Notes: generated by a model not told the origin, from the letters alone. Positions 42,794-51,976 are shown, counted from the stretch's first letter. The stretch: DNA of 64,000 nucleotides from Streptomyces sp. NBC_00162 (GCF_024611995.1 NZ_CP102509.1:8556001-8620000), one strand, 5' to 3'. Made by a program: numbers and translations.

Positions 42794-44020
42794 CTACGGA
42801 CGGCAGGTGATGTTCGAGGCATAGCGCTTCTCGTGGCAGGGCAGAAGGATCGAAGTGGGAGACTCCAGGCTGTAGACGAACCGCTGGCGGGGCGCGACCG
42901 GCCCGGACTCGGCCCGGAATTGCTTCGTCCCATCACGGAGCACCACACCTGTGTGTCTGCCGTCGGCATCTGTGTACGTTGCTTCGATGTCCCAGCCGCA
43001 GGCCCCGCTCGCGACAGCGGCGGCCACGCGCAGTCCGCCGGGTTCCAGGCCGCCGCCCAAGTCGATCTTCCGGTGTTCGAAGTACGGGCGTCCCTGGTCA
43101 GGGCCTCCGTCGGTGATGACGGGCACGACGGGCGCGGAGTCCCTCCCATCAAGATCGAACAGAATTCCGGAGTACCCGGTCTCACCGGCAGTTGGCTTCT
43201 CCACCACTGTCTGCGCGGTCGAAGGCGCACAGTGCACGTCGACAGCCTGCATCCCGGTGACGGAAACGGGCGACTTGCGCTGGCTGAAGAGGTTGAGAGT
43301 GAAGGAAGTGGCTTGTCCGTGGGGAAAGCCCTCCGCCATCGTCAAACCCGGGTAGCCACCGAGGATCCGGCCGCCGAGCGGGCCCAGCAGAGCCCACACC
43401 CGACGGCCGAGGTGGTCTGTTTCCGTATCCAACGCCAGCAGAGCCTGCGCCTCAGCGGGGTTCAGCGTGCGGTCGAGCACCATCGTCCACGCGTCCTCGT
43501 CGAGTGCCGATAGGTCGGGGCTCACGACGGCTGTGAAGGGAGGCTCCTCCTGATCGAGCTGGTCCTCTACGTCCTGCTGGTTCTTCAAAAGAGACTCGGC
43601 GGTGGCCAGCTCGTACACGTACTCCCCGAACATCCCGAGGAGCACCCCGCAGACTGCCGTGACACAAGCGACAGTGAGGATGGCGGCGCGTGTCCTCCGC
43701 CGCTTGGCCGCGGGCAGTGCCGCCGTGCCGGGCGCGAACTGCTCACCCAGCGCATCGCGGAAGCGTTCCTCGTCCCGCCCCGGCGCCGACACCCCGGCGG
43801 GTGGCTGAGCAGCCGCCGGACCGTGCTCGGCTGTGCCCGTGGCCGCCGCAGTTGGCCCTCCTGGCGTGAAGCCGGCCGCGGTGGACTCGACAGCTGGTGC
43901 CGGCCCGCCGGCCGGTGGGGTGGCCGGGACTGCCTGCGGCGACTGCGACCGTGGCGTGGCACGGGCTCTCCCCGCCCCGGGGTTTCCCGCTGAATGTCCG
44001 GCCGGCGGCGGTGAGGACAT
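42794..44020 (-). CDS. Hypothetical membrane-anchored extracytoplasmic protein
   Basis: 408 residues from ATG 44020. The N-terminal ~110 are a Pro/Ala-rich cytoplasmic region, then a basic stretch (PAAKRRRTRA) and one membrane helix (ILTVACVTAVCGVLLGMFGE). The remaining ~250 residues are predicted outside: DAWTMVLDRTLNPAEAQALL, PVVPVITDGGPDQGRPYFEH, ACGWDIEATYTDADGRHTGV, ending with a Cys-containing SILLPCHEKRYASNITCRP. Type II topology. No known family; a sensor or envelope role is inference. Confidence 0.6.
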   Translation of the reverse strand: MSSPPPAGHSAGNPGAGRARATPRSQSPQAVPATPPAGGPAPAVESTAAGFTPGGPTAAATGTAEHGPAAAQPPAGVSAPGRDEERFRDALGEQFAPGTAALPAAKRRRTRAAILTVACVTAVCGVLLGMFGEYVYELATAESLLKNQQDVEDQLDQEEPPFTAVVSPDLSALDEDAWTMVLDRTLNPAEAQALLALDTETDHLGRRVWALLGPLGGRILGGYPGLTMAEGFPHGQATSFTLNLFSQRKSPVSVTGMQAVDVHCAPSTAQTVVEKPTAGETGYSGILFDLDGRDSAPVVPVITDGGPDQGRPYFEHRKIDLGGGLEPGGLRVAAAVASGACGWDIEATYTDADGRHTGVVLRDGTKQFRAESGPVAPRQRFVYSLESPTSILLPCHEKRYASNITCRP

Positions 44021-44164
44021 GCGCGCGCTACCCCCTTGGCTCGGCTGCCCATACGCGGAAGAGAAAGGTATACGCCTACCCAAGGCGCACGGGAGGGCGC
44101 ATCCGACCACGCCCGAAGGCACCTAGCGCCCCCTCAGTCGGGACACCGCCAACGCCAGCTTCCA

Positions 44165-44290
44165 GACCAACTCGCGGCCGCGCGAGCCTACTACGAACTA
44201 CACGGCACCCTCGCCGCCCCGCGAGGCGCAGCGATCCTCGACATCCCGGCCGGGCACTGGCTCACGAACATCCGCAGGCCCGGCGGACGG
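44165..44290 (+). pseudogene. Helicase-associated-domain fragment
   Basis: About 40 codons read DQLAAARAYYELHGTLAAPR then GAAILDIPAGHWLTNIRRPG, the signature of the helicase-associated (HA) repeats at the C-terminus of large Streptomyces telomere- and plasmid-borne helicases. No helicase core is near. It is a relic of a larger gene. Confidence 0.55.
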
Positions 44291-44418
44291 AGTCGGCAGG
44301 GTGCACAGTGACACTCAGGCCGGACCCTGCCGAAGGACCGGCTGCGCGCACCGCGGGGGCCACCCCACTACAGGCCACGCCCCCGCCCGAGATGTCTCTC
44401 CGTCTCGATGCGAGCGTG

Positions 44419-45484
44419 CTACCGGTCGCGAGCCGGCGGGGCGCAGGGGTCGGGTTTGTTTGGGGTGGGTGTCGGGGTCGGCGTCGGTGAGGTGCTGGGC
44501 GTGGGGGTAGGGCTCGGTGTCGGTGCGGTACTCGGTGTCGGTGTTGGAGGGGTGTCCGCCGAAGCGCTGGAGGAGGGCGCGGTCGGGAAACTGAAGGCGG
44601 GGAGCTTGCTGTAGATGATGTCCCCTGGCTTGAGGGCGAATGCCGCCTGCTGCACGGTTTTGCGGCCCTGGAAGTCGGCTCGGGGGATTAGCTGGTCGGC
44701 GGTCTGGGTCTGACCAGCCTGGCAGGTGCCGGGGGTCCCGGTGAGGGAGTCTCCCGCCAGCATCGCGGCCAGCGCCAGCCCGGCGACCGCGGTCGCCGTG
44801 GCCAGCGGACGTAACGCCGGCCGCAGCACAAGGTCCCTCCCTGCCGCCGCAACCGGCCGCCGACGCCGGCGGCGGACGCCCGGGTGTGCAGACTTTCCCC
44901 TTCTCGTGGTTGCGGCCCGTGGGCTTGGGCGGCCGTCTGGCCGGCGCGGTGCAGGAGTTCGTCCGCGTCCTGCCGGGCCCGGGCGCACAGCTGTGCGGCT
45001 TCGGCTTCCGCGCTCGCGCGGATACGGACGGCCTCGGCGCGGGCATCCCCGCGGACGGCTTCGGCTTCCTGCGCGGCGTCGTCCAGGGTCTGCCGCACGG
45101 AGGCACGCAAGCGCTTGCTCGCGGGCTGGGCCCGGCGCTGGAGCAGCTTCACGTCCTGCCAGCGGCCACGCCAGTCGTCCACGAGTGCGGGGTCGGCCCG
45201 GAACCCGGCAGCGGCGGGCGGATCCAGATGACGGGGGTGGTAGCGACCCGGACGAATTCGAGCAGGGCCTCCAGGGAGGTGAACCGCTTGCCGGCCAGCA
45301 ACTCGTTGAGGCCGGCCTTGGTCAGCCGCGGCCTCACCGAGGCACTGGCCAGGGTCGAGTAGCTTGGCGCGCCGTTGGCGATGTGAAGCCGGTTCAGCTC
45401 CTCGGTGAACTCGTGCAGCGCGTCCTCGAACGCAGCGATCGCGGCGGCATCGTGCGGCTCGATCCCGGGATCTTCATGAGTCAC
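44419..45484 (-). pseudogene. XRE/coiled-coil/membrane protein with Pro-Thr tail, two frameshifts
   Basis: Three overlapping minus-strand frames join into one protein of about 355 residues if one G is restored in G5 (45233-45237, plus strand) and one C in C4 (44897-44900). From GTG 45484: an N-terminal HTH-like domain (DAAAIAAFEDALHEFTEELN, LTKAGLNELLAGKRFTSLEA), PALVDDWRGRWQDVKLLQRR, a long Ala/Glu/Arg coiled coil (DDAAQEAEAVRGDARAEAV), one membrane helix (LATATAVAGLALAAMLAGDS) and an extracellular Pro/Thr-rich tail. Similar layouts occur in Streptomyces accessory clusters. Expression depends on whether the frameshifts are real. Confidence 0.55.
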
Positions 45485-45683
45485 CGGATCACCCCCTTGT
45501 CCGGAAAGCAACGCTAGAGAGTCTTGGCGCCGTACGTACACGGAATCTGTCGAACGATGCTGAACGCCCGACGGCGTTCGAGGTCAGGCCGGATTCACCT
45601 GCGCAATGCAGGGCGTTGTCCGGGTCCATGCGGGCCCGTGCGGATCACTAGGAACCCGCGCTCGCGGCCGCTCTCCTGGAGAC

Positions 45684-45912
45684 ATGACCGACACCGACGC
45701 GACACCACAGACACCCGACCCGACACGGCCCCCACCCACCCGGAGCCGCCCGCACCCCCGAAACGAACCGGCACGGAACCCACGACAGCTTCGTGCTGAT
45801 CGCCCTCCTCGCCACCTGCGCTGGCATCTACCTCGCCGTCGGGGACACCGGGTTCGCCGGCGTCATCAGCGCCGTCGCCGGCCTCTACGGCACCTGGCGC
45901 ACCCGCCGCTGA
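45684..45912 (+). pseudogene. Small membrane protein with two frameshifts
   Basis: From ATG 45684 the frames join, by restoring one C at 45729-45733 and one at 45779-45781, into about 76 residues: a Pro/Thr-rich start, PAPPKRTGTEPHDSFVLIAL and LATCAGIYLAVGDTGFAGVI SAVAGLYGTWRTRR, one or two membrane segments. Two restorations in one small gene strengthen the case for homopolymer errors. Confidence 0.4.
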
Positions 45913-46005
45913 CCCACCCCGAGGAAGCGGGGCCCATCCAACGGGGCGGCATGCTCCGGCACTGCGGCAACCACCGATGCCCGCCTCATCGGGATCCCAG
46001 TGCGG

Positions 46006-46200
46006 TCATGCGCCCTCTGGCCGGTGGCGCACCGTGGTGTCCGGGCCGGGGCTCATGACGGTCTCATGTCCGTCGTCGAAGCGGACCCGGTAAGGCGGGG
46101 TGCCGTCATCTCCCAGTACCTCGATGACCTCCGCTGTCCGATCGTGCTGTCCCACGATCCGCCCGTGCACCACAATCTGGTCGCCCACGCTTGCCTGCAT
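46006..46200 (-). CDS. DUF1918 domain protein
   Basis: 64 residues from ATG 46200: QASVGDQIVVHGRIVGQHDR TAEVIEVLGDDGTPPYRVRF DDGHETVMSPGPDT. This is a complete DUF1918 protein, a small SH3-like beta-barrel common in actinobacteria. Function unknown; often found with stress and redox genes. Matches the family end to end. 46201-46565 holds no other supported gene. Confidence 0.88.
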   Translation of the reverse strand: MQASVGDQIVVHGRIVGQHDRTAEVIEVLGDDGTPPYRVRFDDGHETVMSPGPDTTVRHRPEGA

Positions 46201-46565
46201 CCCGCGTCTCCGTTCAATTCGCTGTGATGGCCTCCGCCGAGGTACCCGGGCTAGCGCTCCTCCATGCCCGGCGTCACCCGAACGCGGCCCGTACACCGCC
46301 GCTTGACCGCGTACTTCCCCCGGAGGAGCGCCGCGTAGTTGGCGACGAGGACGACGAGCGCGCTGGGGGTGGGACTGGTCGTCCCCGACCAACCCGAGGA
46401 AGGGGTCGGCCCGTCCAGCCAACGGTTCAGCCGCACTTCGGTGCACCCCCGATCCGGCCAGCAGTCCGCGGCCGGGGTTCAGCGCGCCTCGCACTGGCGC
46501 CGGTGAGCGCCGGGTCAGGATGGGGGCCTCGCGGGCCTCGTGTGCCTCCGGGGGAAGGAGAGCGG

Positions 46566-46988
46566 ATGAACACCACTCAGGTTCAGCACTGCGGCAGCTC
46601 CGTCCTGGTCAGTGTCGGCGGTGAACTCGATGAGGAAGCGGGAACGGTGCTCCAGCAGGCGCTGGACGGCGTCGCCATCGACGCGCGGGATCTCATGGTC
46701 GATCTACACGGCGTGGTGTCCATGGACTCCGGCGGTCTGCTCCACGTCCTGGAGCTGCACCGGCGCGCGGAGTGCCTTGGCCTGCGGGTCCTGGTCATCG
46801 GCTGGCAGCCTCAGCCCCAGCAGCTCATGGCCCAGATCGCCGGGATCCGCGGGCCGGGTTCGGCTACCGGGGAGCGGTACGCGCTGGCGGGCTTCCGCCG
46901 ACTGCTAGAGCAACGCGCCCAGCATGATCGGCACTTCGCGGACTTCGGTGTCGGAACGCCGATCCTCTCGACTGCGCCGGGTGAGTGA
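46566..46988 (+). CDS. STAS-domain protein (anti-sigma factor antagonist-like)
   Basis: 140 residues from ATG 46566 with GGAAGGAG upstream. VLVSVGGELDEEAGTVLQQA, DARDLMVDLHGVVSMDSGGL LHVLELHRRAECLGLRVLV match the STAS fold, with the phosphorylatable Ser in the MDSGG loop of anti-sigma antagonists such as SpoIIAA/RsbV. It would bind an anti-sigma kinase. No cognate kinase or sigma factor is adjacent, as is common for Streptomyces orphan STAS proteins. Confidence 0.82.
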   Translation: MNTTQVQHCGSSVLVSVGGELDEEAGTVLQQALDGVAIDARDLMVDLHGVVSMDSGGLLHVLELHRRAECLGLRVLVIGWQPQPQQLMAQIAGIRGPGSATGERYALAGFRRLLEQRAQHDRHFADFGVGTPILSTAPGE

Positions 46989-47157
46989 GGGCCCACAATC
47001 CGGTATGCGAGGGCTGCCCCCTCTGGCGTGTGATGCAGTACCGCGCCCGGCCCCAGGGTCGATATCGCTGCCGGCCGCGGGTTCTGCACCGCTGCGAGCA
47101 CATGACGGAACGGTCACGCGCCGCTACATCCGCCGAGCAGCCTCGTTGGACGCCAAC

Positions 47158-47360
47158 ATGGAGCAGCAAACCGTTTCACCCCCAGACTGGACCGGTTTCC
47201 CCCGCTGGAGTGGGCGCCCAGGAAGGTATCCGATACGCCGATATACGACGCACTCGAGGAGCAGTGGCTCGGCGAAGGCCGTGAAGTACCCCGCTGTCCG
47301 GGCCTGTCGTCCGGTGGCCTGCACCGGATGAACACCGGCGACCTGTTCCACCGCGCCTGA
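47158..47360 (+). pseudogene. Hypothetical small protein with frameshift
   Basis: ATG 47158 reads MEQQTVSPPDWTGFP; restoring one C in the C5 run 47199-47203 continues as PLEWAPRKVSDTPIYDALEE QWLGEGREVPRCPGL and ends at 47360 (about 67 residues). The second frame is strongly protein-like. Family unknown. Regions 46989-47157 and 47361-47568 show no gene. Confidence 0.4.
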
Positions 47361-47568
47361 CACGCAACCCCGGCACGGAAGATCAGGACGGTCACGAGAA
47401 GCAGCAGCGCTCCACCGGATTGTGCGGGCAACCGGTTCGGTTCCCCACTGTGAGTCGGTCCGATCCGGAGCTCCGACGGCAGCGGCCGTGCAAGACTCCC
47501 GGCCGAAGCCAGCGCGGCCGCCTTGAGGGGCGACTCACGGCGCGGCGGTTCGAACGGAGACAGTGCCG

Positions 47569-47766
47569 TCAGTTGTCCTCGGCAAGGATGAGATCGGCTG
47601 CGTGGTGCGGGCAGGCGGGGGTGTGCCAGGTCACCGACAGGAACTCCCCGTCGGCGCTGAGAGTCCGCGCTCCACCAGTGGCCGCAGTGGCCCGGCAAAG
47701 GCCGCAGAAGACGACCTTCAACGGGAGCAGGTCCGCCGAAGGGCGGCATCGTGTCGTCGGTTCCAT
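47569..47766 (-). CDS. Small Cys/His-rich protein
   Basis: 65 residues from ATG 47766, with AGGAGC upstream. VVFCGLCRATAATGGARTLS and VTWHTPACPHHAADLILAED suggest a small metal-binding fold using C, C, H, C, H, H. It resembles the short zinc-finger-like proteins frequent in Streptomyces arms. Function unknown. Confidence 0.5.
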   Translation of the reverse strand: MEPTTRCRPSADLLPLKVVFCGLCRATAATGGARTLSADGEFLSVTWHTPACPHHAADLILAEDN

Positions 47767-48065
47767 CGTCTGCTCCTGCGGTGCCGGCACGGGCGAGACC
47801 TCTCACCACGGTTCAAGGCGCACACTTACCCACCGGATGGTCCCAGCAGCCGCGGGCGCGCACGGCGAAACCATGGAGAACCCCGGCAACAGCGAGCGCC
47901 AGCGCTCCAACCACGCGATCATCTTCTTCGCGGCGCCAGGACCGTCTGCCGGGCGCCGATGCACTTGACGTGCTGTGGCCATCAGAGGATGTTCTTCTGC
48001 CCTGGCCGGTGAGGTGTGGGAGGGGTCGGACCGCTCGGGGTGGATCCGCCCCCGGGAATGTGGGA

Positions 48066-48341
48066 TCAGGTGTGCAGGAGGCTGTTGGTGCCGTCGTGTC
48101 CGTCGGCGTGATCCTCGTCGAACCAGTAGTCACCCGCCGCCAGGTAGCGGAAGGAGTGCACGCTCTTGCCCGGCAGGCCGACGGTGACGGCTCGGGTGCC
48201 GTCATTGCGGGGCTCCAGGGTATGGGCGCCGGGCTTCCACTCGTTGAAGTCACCGACCACGCTCACCTGGCCGGGCGGGATGTCGGCGGGCAGGACGAAG
48301 GTGACCTGAGCACGGTCCTTGAGCAGCTTGCGTTCGAGCAT
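48066..48341 (-). CDS. Isoamylase early-set / AMPK-type carbohydrate-binding (CBM48) protein
   Basis: 91 residues: KDRAQVTFVLPADIPPGQVS VVGDFNEWKPGAHTLEPRND, KSVHSFRYLAAGDYWFDEDH. The VGDFNxW motif is characteristic of the CBM48/isoamylase N-terminal domain that binds glycogen-like glucans. As a stand-alone domain it may be a glycan-binding adaptor. It has no signal peptide. The stretch 47790-48065 holds no supported gene. Confidence 0.82.
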   Translation of the reverse strand: MLERKLLKDRAQVTFVLPADIPPGQVSVVGDFNEWKPGAHTLEPRNDGTRAVTVGLPGKSVHSFRYLAAGDYWFDEDHADGHDGTNSLLHT

Positions 48342-48538
48342 GGCAGAGAGCTCCTGCAGACAGGGTGGCTGTTTCGGCTCATCCTGCGGCCCCGATCGCA
48401 GGCAGGCACCCGCACGCGGCCGCCCGGGGCAGCGGCTTCACCCGCCCGGCACTCCAACTATGTGGCGATGCCCTGCCTTCCGGCTCCGAGCGTCGGCAGG
48501 TGGGAGCCACCCGGCCGTCCCACCCGGTCCCAGAGCAA

Positions 48539-48567
48539 GGCCCCGGGACAGGGGGTGTCCCGGGGCC
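48539..48567. terminator. Terminator hairpin
   Basis: A perfect 12-bp stem GGCCCCGGGACA / TGTCCCGGGGCC with a GGGGG loop. It lies in a gene-free stretch (48342-48723), about 200 bases upstream of the CBM48 gene. Confidence 0.65.
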
Positions 48568-48723
48568 GCCAGCCGCGGCACCGCAAGGGGGAGCGGTAGT
48601 GCATCTGACGCGACGATGTGGATAAACGATTCAGCAGCTGCCCGGTTACGGCCGCATCCCACCCGCCCGCGCCATCGCGGTGCGGGAGGCCATGGCCGAC
48701 AGCGGGGCTTGCCCAGGGTCGCC

Positions 48724-48804
48724 TTACTGGGTGTCGCGCAGTCCCACGATTTCGACCTCTTCCTGAATCCTCACGATGCCCCTCTCCACCCGGCCGACGA
48801 CACT
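48724..48804 (-). pseudogene. EF-Tu domain 2 fragment
   Basis: The minus strand reads SVVGRVERGIVRIQEEVEIV GLRDTQ and stops, a near-perfect match to the start of EF-Tu domain 2 (VVTGRxERGxVxxxxEVEIVG). It begins inside the domain and ends early, so it is only ~27 residues of a tuf-like gene. Streptomyces genomes often carry extra divergent tuf copies. Confidence 0.55.
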
Positions 48805-48931
48805 CCTGGGGGCAAAGGGAGTAATTGTCAAATCCTGTGGATGCGGTCGTGGCCGCTGGATGAGCGGGTCGAGGGTTCTTGCCCCGTCCTGGGGTGGCGG
48901 TGGGGGCGGTCGGGCATGCGAGGGTGTGGTC

Positions 48932-49444
48932 ATGTTGATCGTGATGGCGGGGCTGCCTGGTGCGGGGAAGAGCTCGGTCGCCGAGGCGTTGGGGCGGGAG
49001 TTGGCCGCTCCGGTCGTGTCGGTGGATCCGATCGAGGCGGCGATGTGGCGTGCGGGGGTGGCTCGCGGGCAGCCCACGGGCCTTGCGGCGTATGTCGTGG
49101 CCGAGGCCGTGGCCGACGGTGTGCTGGCCCTGGGCCAGACGGTGATCATCGATGCGGTCAACGCGGTGGAGGAGGCGCGGGAGCAGTGGCGGTTGCTGGC
49201 GGCTCGTCATGACGTGCCGGTGGTGTTCATCGAGGTGGTGTGTTCGGATGCGGCGGTGCATCGCGGGCGGCTTGAGGGCCGGTCCCGGGGTATCGAGGGC
49301 TTCCATGAGCCGGCGTGGGAGGCGGTGGAGCGGCGACGGGAGGAGTTCGTACCGTGGTCGGATGACCGGTTGGTGCTGGACAGTGTGATCGACCTGCCGT
49401 CGAACGTCGCGGCGGCCCTGGGGTTCCTGGCCGCGGCGTCCTGA
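48932..49444 (+). CDS. AAA-type small kinase (zeta-toxin/AAA_33-like)
   Basis: 170 residues from ATG 48932. P-loop IVMAGLPGAGKSSVAEALGR at the start, PVVSVDPIEAAMWRAGV, QTVIIDAVNAVEEAREQWRL and PVVFIEVVCSDAAVHRGRLE with a lid-Arg region, then WEAVERRREEFVPW. This matches small nucleotide or antibiotic kinases of the AAA_33 family. Substrate unknown. Its TGA stop (49442-49444) directly abuts the end of an IS256 element; whether the natural C-terminus is complete is unclear. Confidence 0.8.
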   Translation: MLIVMAGLPGAGKSSVAEALGRELAAPVVSVDPIEAAMWRAGVARGQPTGLAAYVVAEAVADGVLALGQTVIIDAVNAVEEAREQWRLLAARHDVPVVFIEVVCSDAAVHRGRLEGRSRGIEGFHEPAWEAVERRREEFVPWSDDRLVLDSVIDLPSNVAAALGFLAAAS

Positions 49445-50799
49445 TTCCTGAGTGACCGCCGGTCGTGGGGTTCCTCAGGCGGCGGCGGACTGTTTTCGCG
49501 TTCAACCAGGACGCCGTTCTCAAACCGGGCGCCAGCGCGGACCAGCGCGACCAGATGAGCGCCGGTGACCGCGCGCCAGCGGGTCTGGGCGGACTCGACG
49601 AGTTTGAACACCATCGCGAGGGCAGCGGCAGAGCTGCCGGCGCCGCGGGTGACCTTGGTCCGGAGTTTCACCGTGGAGAAGGTCGACTCGATCGGGTTCG
49701 TGGTGCGCAGGTGGATCCAGTGTTCGGCGGGGAAGTCGTAGAACGCCAGCAGCTCGTCGACCTCGCCGGTGATCTTCTTCGCCGCCTTGGGCCACTTCGC
49801 GCCGTATGTCTTCTCGAACGCGGTGACTGCCTTCTCGGCGTGCGCACGGTCCTCGGCGTAGTAGATCTCCTGCAGGGCCTTCTTCGCGCCGGGCTGCGCG
49901 GACTTCGGCAGCGCGTTCATCACGTTCCGGGTCTTGTGAACCCAGCACCTCTGGTGCCGGGTGGCGGGGAACACCTCCGCTAGGGCCCTCCACAATCCCA
50001 TCGCTCCGTCGCCGACAACGAGCATCGGGTTGCGCATCCCGCGCCGGCGGCAGTCCCGCAGCAGATCCGCCCACGACTCGGTGGACTCGCGCAGGCCCTC
50101 TGCGATCGCGATCAGTTCCTTGGTCCCGTCGACACGGACACCCATCAGGACCAGGAGGCATGAGTGTGTCTGAGAGAGACGGATCTTGGGGTGGACTCCG
50201 TCGGCCCAGACGTAGACGTAGTCGGATTCGGCCAGGTCACGGGCGTGGAACGCGGCATGCTCAACGGTCCACTGCTTCGTCAGCCGGGTCACCGTGGCCG
50301 GTGACAGCCCGGCCGGGGAGCCCAGGAACTGCTCCATCGCGGGCACGAAGTCGCCCGAGGACAGGCCGTGGAGATAGAGCAATGGCAGCACCTCGCTGAT
50401 CTTCGGGGATTTGCGGCACCTCGGCGCCAGGATCTTCGAAGAGAACCGCATCCGTTCGCCGGATGCCTCGTCGACGCGCTTGTCGTTGACCCGCGGGGCC
50501 GCGACCTCGACGGGCCCGGCGGCCGTGGTCACCGTTCTGGGACGGTGCCGCCCGTTGCGGACCACCAGCCGGCGGCCGGCCTCGTCGCGCTGACCGGCGA
50601 GCTCGGCTATGTACTGGTCCACCTCCGCCTCCAGGGCCGCGGCCAGCATCCGCCGGGCGCCCTCCCGGACGATCTCGTCGATCAGGGAACCGGTCTCGGT
50701 GGTGCCGTCTTCGTTGACTACGCTGAGCACGGGCGTGCCTTCCCGACCCGCGTTCGCAGCGCGGGCCTACTCGATGACCATCAATCGATCACTCGGGAA
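49445..50799 (-). mobile_element. IS256-family element, second type
   Basis: About 1.36 kb with imperfect ends TTCCTGAGTGACCG (49445) and TTCCCGAGTGATCG (minus strand, 50799). Unlike the IS256 at 7623 the 8-bp flanks do not match (CGTCCTGA versus GGTACGCC), suggesting recombination after insertion. It lies between an AAA kinase and a truncated IS21 gene. Confidence 0.78.
49475..50730 (-). CDS. IS256-family transposase (C-terminal frameshift)
   Basis: About 417 residues from GTG 50730 with GGGAAGG. Core motifs: YVYVWADGVHPKIRLSQ, MLVVGDGAMGLWRALAEVFP, TRHQRCWVHKTRNVMNALP, IESTFSTVKLRTKVTRG (Glu). Without correction the frame runs out of the element into the neighbouring kinase, to 49207. Restoring one T at TTTT 49493-49496 (an A on the coding strand) gives the natural ending VEREKQSAAA and stop at 49475. 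Confidence 0.8.
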
Positions 50800-50819
50800 G
50801 GTACGCCCGCCGCGTTCCA

Positions 50820-50995
50820 CGAGGCACCCCGCCCGAAGCCGATCCACAGGTCTTGAGCATTGCTCCCGACTCCAGCGCGAGAGCCACTGTGCGCCGGCCC
50901 ACCGAGTACTTCAACGCCAGCGCACGACTGGACAGACCCGCCTCCCGCGCATCACGACGGATGGCGGCATACAACTCGACCTTGGAGCCGGGCAC
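50820..50995 (-). pseudogene. IS21 IstA N-terminal fragment
   Basis: GTG 50995 starts PGSKVELYAAIRRDAREAGL SSRALALKYSVGRRTVALAL, the opening helix-turn-helix of IS21 transposases, then the match ends near the IS256 border. Upstream (51000-51115, minus strand) repeats TGACTCCAGT, TGACTCCACC and TGGCTCCAGT look like the multiple terminal repeats of that element's end. Confidence 0.65.
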
Positions 50996-51295
50996 TGAAG
51001 TCCCCTCACGCTCGCTAGCACCCCGATGCTCCCACGACCAGCCCTCCACTGGAGCCAAATCCCATCAACACGAACTCCACCGCGCGGTGGAGTCAGAACT
51101 CACCTTCCGACTGGAGTCACTTGTCGTCTATAGAGCCAGGTGGGGCACCACGGGTGTTCGGCCTGTTGGACGACTCTCAGCATGAGCAGCAGCGGCTTGG
51201 CGACACTCACGATGGCGATGTACCGGGGAGGTCGTTGGTGCTTGAGAAGTGCTTGGTGCGCGACGACAGAGTGCACACGAAGAACGACGCGCGAT

Positions 51296-51793
51296 CTATG
51301 CTTCGGGCGGGGTCCATCGCTTGATGATGTGGGGCTGAGAGTGCGGTGCCGGCCATGCCTGGATCCGGATCTCCTCCATGTCTTCCGGCTCGTCCTCGCA
51401 GTCGAGGTCGGGGAAGGCCGCGGCTTCGAGATTCCGCCGAGACGTCCGGATGCGGGTCCATCCGGCGGGCATGTCGAAGCGTGCTGCATCGGGGACGTAT
51501 TCGGTGCAGCCCAGCACGACCAGTCGTCCCGAGGCCAGGTTGAGACTTGCCTCGACGACGTGGTCGAAGTCGCAGCTGTCATCGTCCGGCTGGCCCGGGA
51601 GGAGGCCGACGGTGACGTCGACGGTGACGTTGACAGCCGTGCCGATGGCCAGGGCGTGTTCGGCGACGCCGAGCCCGTCCAGGACGGCCTGTTCGGTCCA
51701 CACGTCACCGATGCCGGTCTCGGTTGCCTCGGAGTCGTCGTCCAGGACGTGGATCTGGAAGTAGTCCGCGAAGAGCTCAAGGTTTGTCGCCAC
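51296..51793 (-). CDS. Hypothetical beta-rich acidic protein, possible immunity protein
   Basis: About 165 residues from GTG 51793; the longer frame to 52123 is Ser/Pro-rich and likely not coding. ATNLELFADYFQIHVLDDDS, WTEQAVLDGLGVAEHALAIG, NVTVDVTVGLLPGQPDDDSC, DHVVEASLNLASGRLVVLGC. This alternating pattern suggests a single beta-sandwich domain. It resembles small immunity or antitoxin-like proteins that sit near polymorphic toxins, and an RHS toxin locus lies 0.9 kb away. That link is inference. Confidence 0.55.
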   Translation of the reverse strand: MATNLELFADYFQIHVLDDDSEATETGIGDVWTEQAVLDGLGVAEHALAIGTAVNVTVDVTVGLLPGQPDDDSCDFDHVVEASLNLASGRLVVLGCTEYVPDAARFDMPAGWTRIRTSRRNLEAAAFPDLDCEDEPEDMEEIRIQAWPAPHSQPHIIKRWTPPEA

Positions 51794-51950
51794 GGAGGCA
51801 TCATCCCTGCTGCCCGGGAACGGCAGCACGGCGGGGTGAGGCTGTCTTCGACGAGGCCGCTGACCGGGTGATCTGAACATGAATGCTGGCCCGTCTGGAG
51901 AGGTTCCGGCTGATTGCTGCAGGTCAGGCGGAGGTTCTGTTGCTGATCGT

Positions 51951-51976
51951 GGACTCGGACTCGGACTCGGACTCGG
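51951..51976. repeat. GGACTC tandem hexamer, four units
   Basis: Four copies of GGACTC plus GG. It corresponds to the Ser-Pro repeats of the spurious longer minus-strand frame. Confidence 0.6.

Noticed and set aside
42794..51793. CRISPR array or tRNA/att site in the gene-poor middle
   Set aside because: No regularly spaced repeats of 28-37 bases and no cloverleaf-like sequence were found; repeats seen are short and irregular.
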